Shown: piece by piece, positions 5,684 to 6,067 of the stretch
Position numbering within the stretch: the first letter of the stretch is position 1
Layout: each line of letters starts with the position of its first letter
Assembly (NCBI GenBank): GCA_955652855.1
Contig: CATPCN010000700.1
Coordinates: 1 to 6,067, forward strand
Direction: 5' to 3'
Source of the DNA: an uncultured Chthoniobacterales bacterium
GTDB taxonomy: Bacteria > Verrucomicrobiota > Verrucomicrobiae > Chthoniobacterales > UBA10450
Length of the DNA: 6,067 nucleotides
Position numbers and translations under genes: made by a program
Notes under the pieces: model-generated
What the model saw: the letters and a program-made list of their open reading frames with translations, nothing else
What the model was told of the DNA's origin: nothing
Database searches by the model: none

Positions 5684-5705
5684 GGCGAAGACAGGGCGAA
5701 GACAG
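5684..5705 (+). repeat. 11-bp tandem duplication
   Basis: ggcgaagacag occurs twice in tandem (5684-5694 and 5695-5705) in the leader of the ABC ATPase gene. It may be a replication-slippage duplication or a pair of binding half-sites. Nothing else distinguishes the two readings. Confidence 0.5.
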
Positions 5706-5750
5706 GCCGCGGTTGACGGCAATGCTAGCCTAAACGTAGAGGCCACATCC

Positions 5751-6067
5751 ATGCAACCCGACGGCGCCGCTGCCATCCGTGGCGTCAACCTCACTAAGAA
5801 ATTCCGCTCCGGCGGCAGCGACCTGGTGATATTCTCCGGCCTCTCGTTCCAGGTGAATCGGGGAGAGCGCCTCGCGCTGGTGGGAGAATCCGGTGCCGGC
5901 AAAAGCACTCTGCTGTATCTGCTGGGAGGTCTGGACAGGCCGTCGGAGGGTACGATATACTTCGGACACCAGGACATTTCTAAGCTTTCGGACACCGAGC
6001 TCGCTGAGTTTCGCAATCGGGAAGTTGGCTTTGTTTGGCAGAATCACTCCCTGCTGCCGGAGTTTAC
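5751..6067 (+). CDS. ABC transporter ATP-binding protein, LolD/MacB class (5' part; runs off the window)
   Basis: Cytoplasmic nucleotide-binding subunit of a MacB/LolCDE-type exporter or lipoprotein-release system. 105 codons are visible of a family about 220-230 residues long. The N-terminal strand is IRGVNLTKKF (9-18). Walker A is GESGAGKST (45-53), followed by LLYLLGGLDRPSEGTIYFGH. The Q-loop region VGFVWQNHSLLPEF (92-105, Gln97) closely follows the LolD-class pattern with its LLP-(E/D)-F ending. The Signature and Walker B motifs lie beyond the window. ATG 5751 has agagg 8 nt upstream and places the domain at the family's usual distance from the N-terminus. The frame is open back to 5472, through the right inverted repeat, with in-frame ATGs at 5565, 5583 and 5631; these would add unrelated basic sequence and are less likely. 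The gene is divergent from the truncated permease; whether the two ever formed one transporter is unknown. Confidence 0.9.
   Translation, partial: MQPDGAAAIRGVNLTKKFRSGGSDLVIFSGLSFQVNRGERLALVGESGAGKSTLLYLLGGLDRPSEGTIYFGHQDISKLSDTELAEFRNREVGFVWQNHSLLPEF

Larger units (their letters stand above)
5356..5750. other. Intergenic region at the right end of the element, with several repeats
   Basis: This 395-bp stretch has no gene I can support. In order it holds an 11-bp imperfect inverted pair (5361-5371 / 5422-5432), a 9-bp gacgcagtt repeated at 5403 and 5456, the second copy of the 15-bp direct repeat (5508-5522), a perfect 6-bp hairpin (5601-5617), the right inverted repeat (5618-5641), an 11-bp tandem duplication (5684-5705), and the Shine-Dalgarno site agagg (5738-5742) of the ATPase. 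Minus-strand open frames through it lack coding character. Confidence 0.5.

Overview
The window suggests an acidobacterial chromosome (Solibacter-like or a relative). This is inferred mainly from the large stand-alone ABC permease on the minus strand. Its layout (an N-terminal FtsX/MacB module followed by a second MacB periplasmic domain, with no fused ATPase) is typical of the very numerous ADOP-type permeases of Acidobacteria. The GC-rich third codon positions agree. No rRNA, tRNA, CRISPR array or recognisable transposase or integrase gene is visible.

Layout. Bases 1-96 are the last 31 codons of an unidentified plus-strand gene. Bases 122-2053 (minus) encode the ADOP-type permease. It ends abruptly after 643 residues, inside the second periplasmic domain and before the last membrane module, so it looks truncated by a junction near base 135. 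Bases 2162-5641 are bounded by a 24-bp inverted repeat (21/24 identical, perfect 16-bp core ccccataagcgctaac). Between the repeats lie five genes: a RimJ/RimL-type GNAT acetyltransferase (2380-2958, +); a membrane-anchored protein of unknown function facing it (3088-3690, -); and a tightly coupled three-gene operon on the plus strand. The operon holds an MtlR-family all-alpha protein (3996-4559), a 33-codon gene (4556-4657) joined by an ATGA overlap, and a single-pass membrane protein (4657-5355) joined by a TGATG overlap. From 5751 to the window end is the start of a LolD/MacB-class ABC ATPase (+).

How it fits together. Without the 3.5-kb segment the window would be two divergent ABC-transporter genes, so the inverted repeats plus unrelated cargo look like an insertion between them. 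The cargo carries no transposase that I can recognise, so if it is mobile it would be non-autonomous or decayed. The best candidate for an undescribed system is the MtlR-like / 33-aa / membrane-protein operon. The MtlR-like protein carries an R-N-x3-H motif (RNAFAH) resembling HEPN ribonuclease motifs, and the strict translational coupling argues that the three products work together. Any toxin, defence or stress role is inference.
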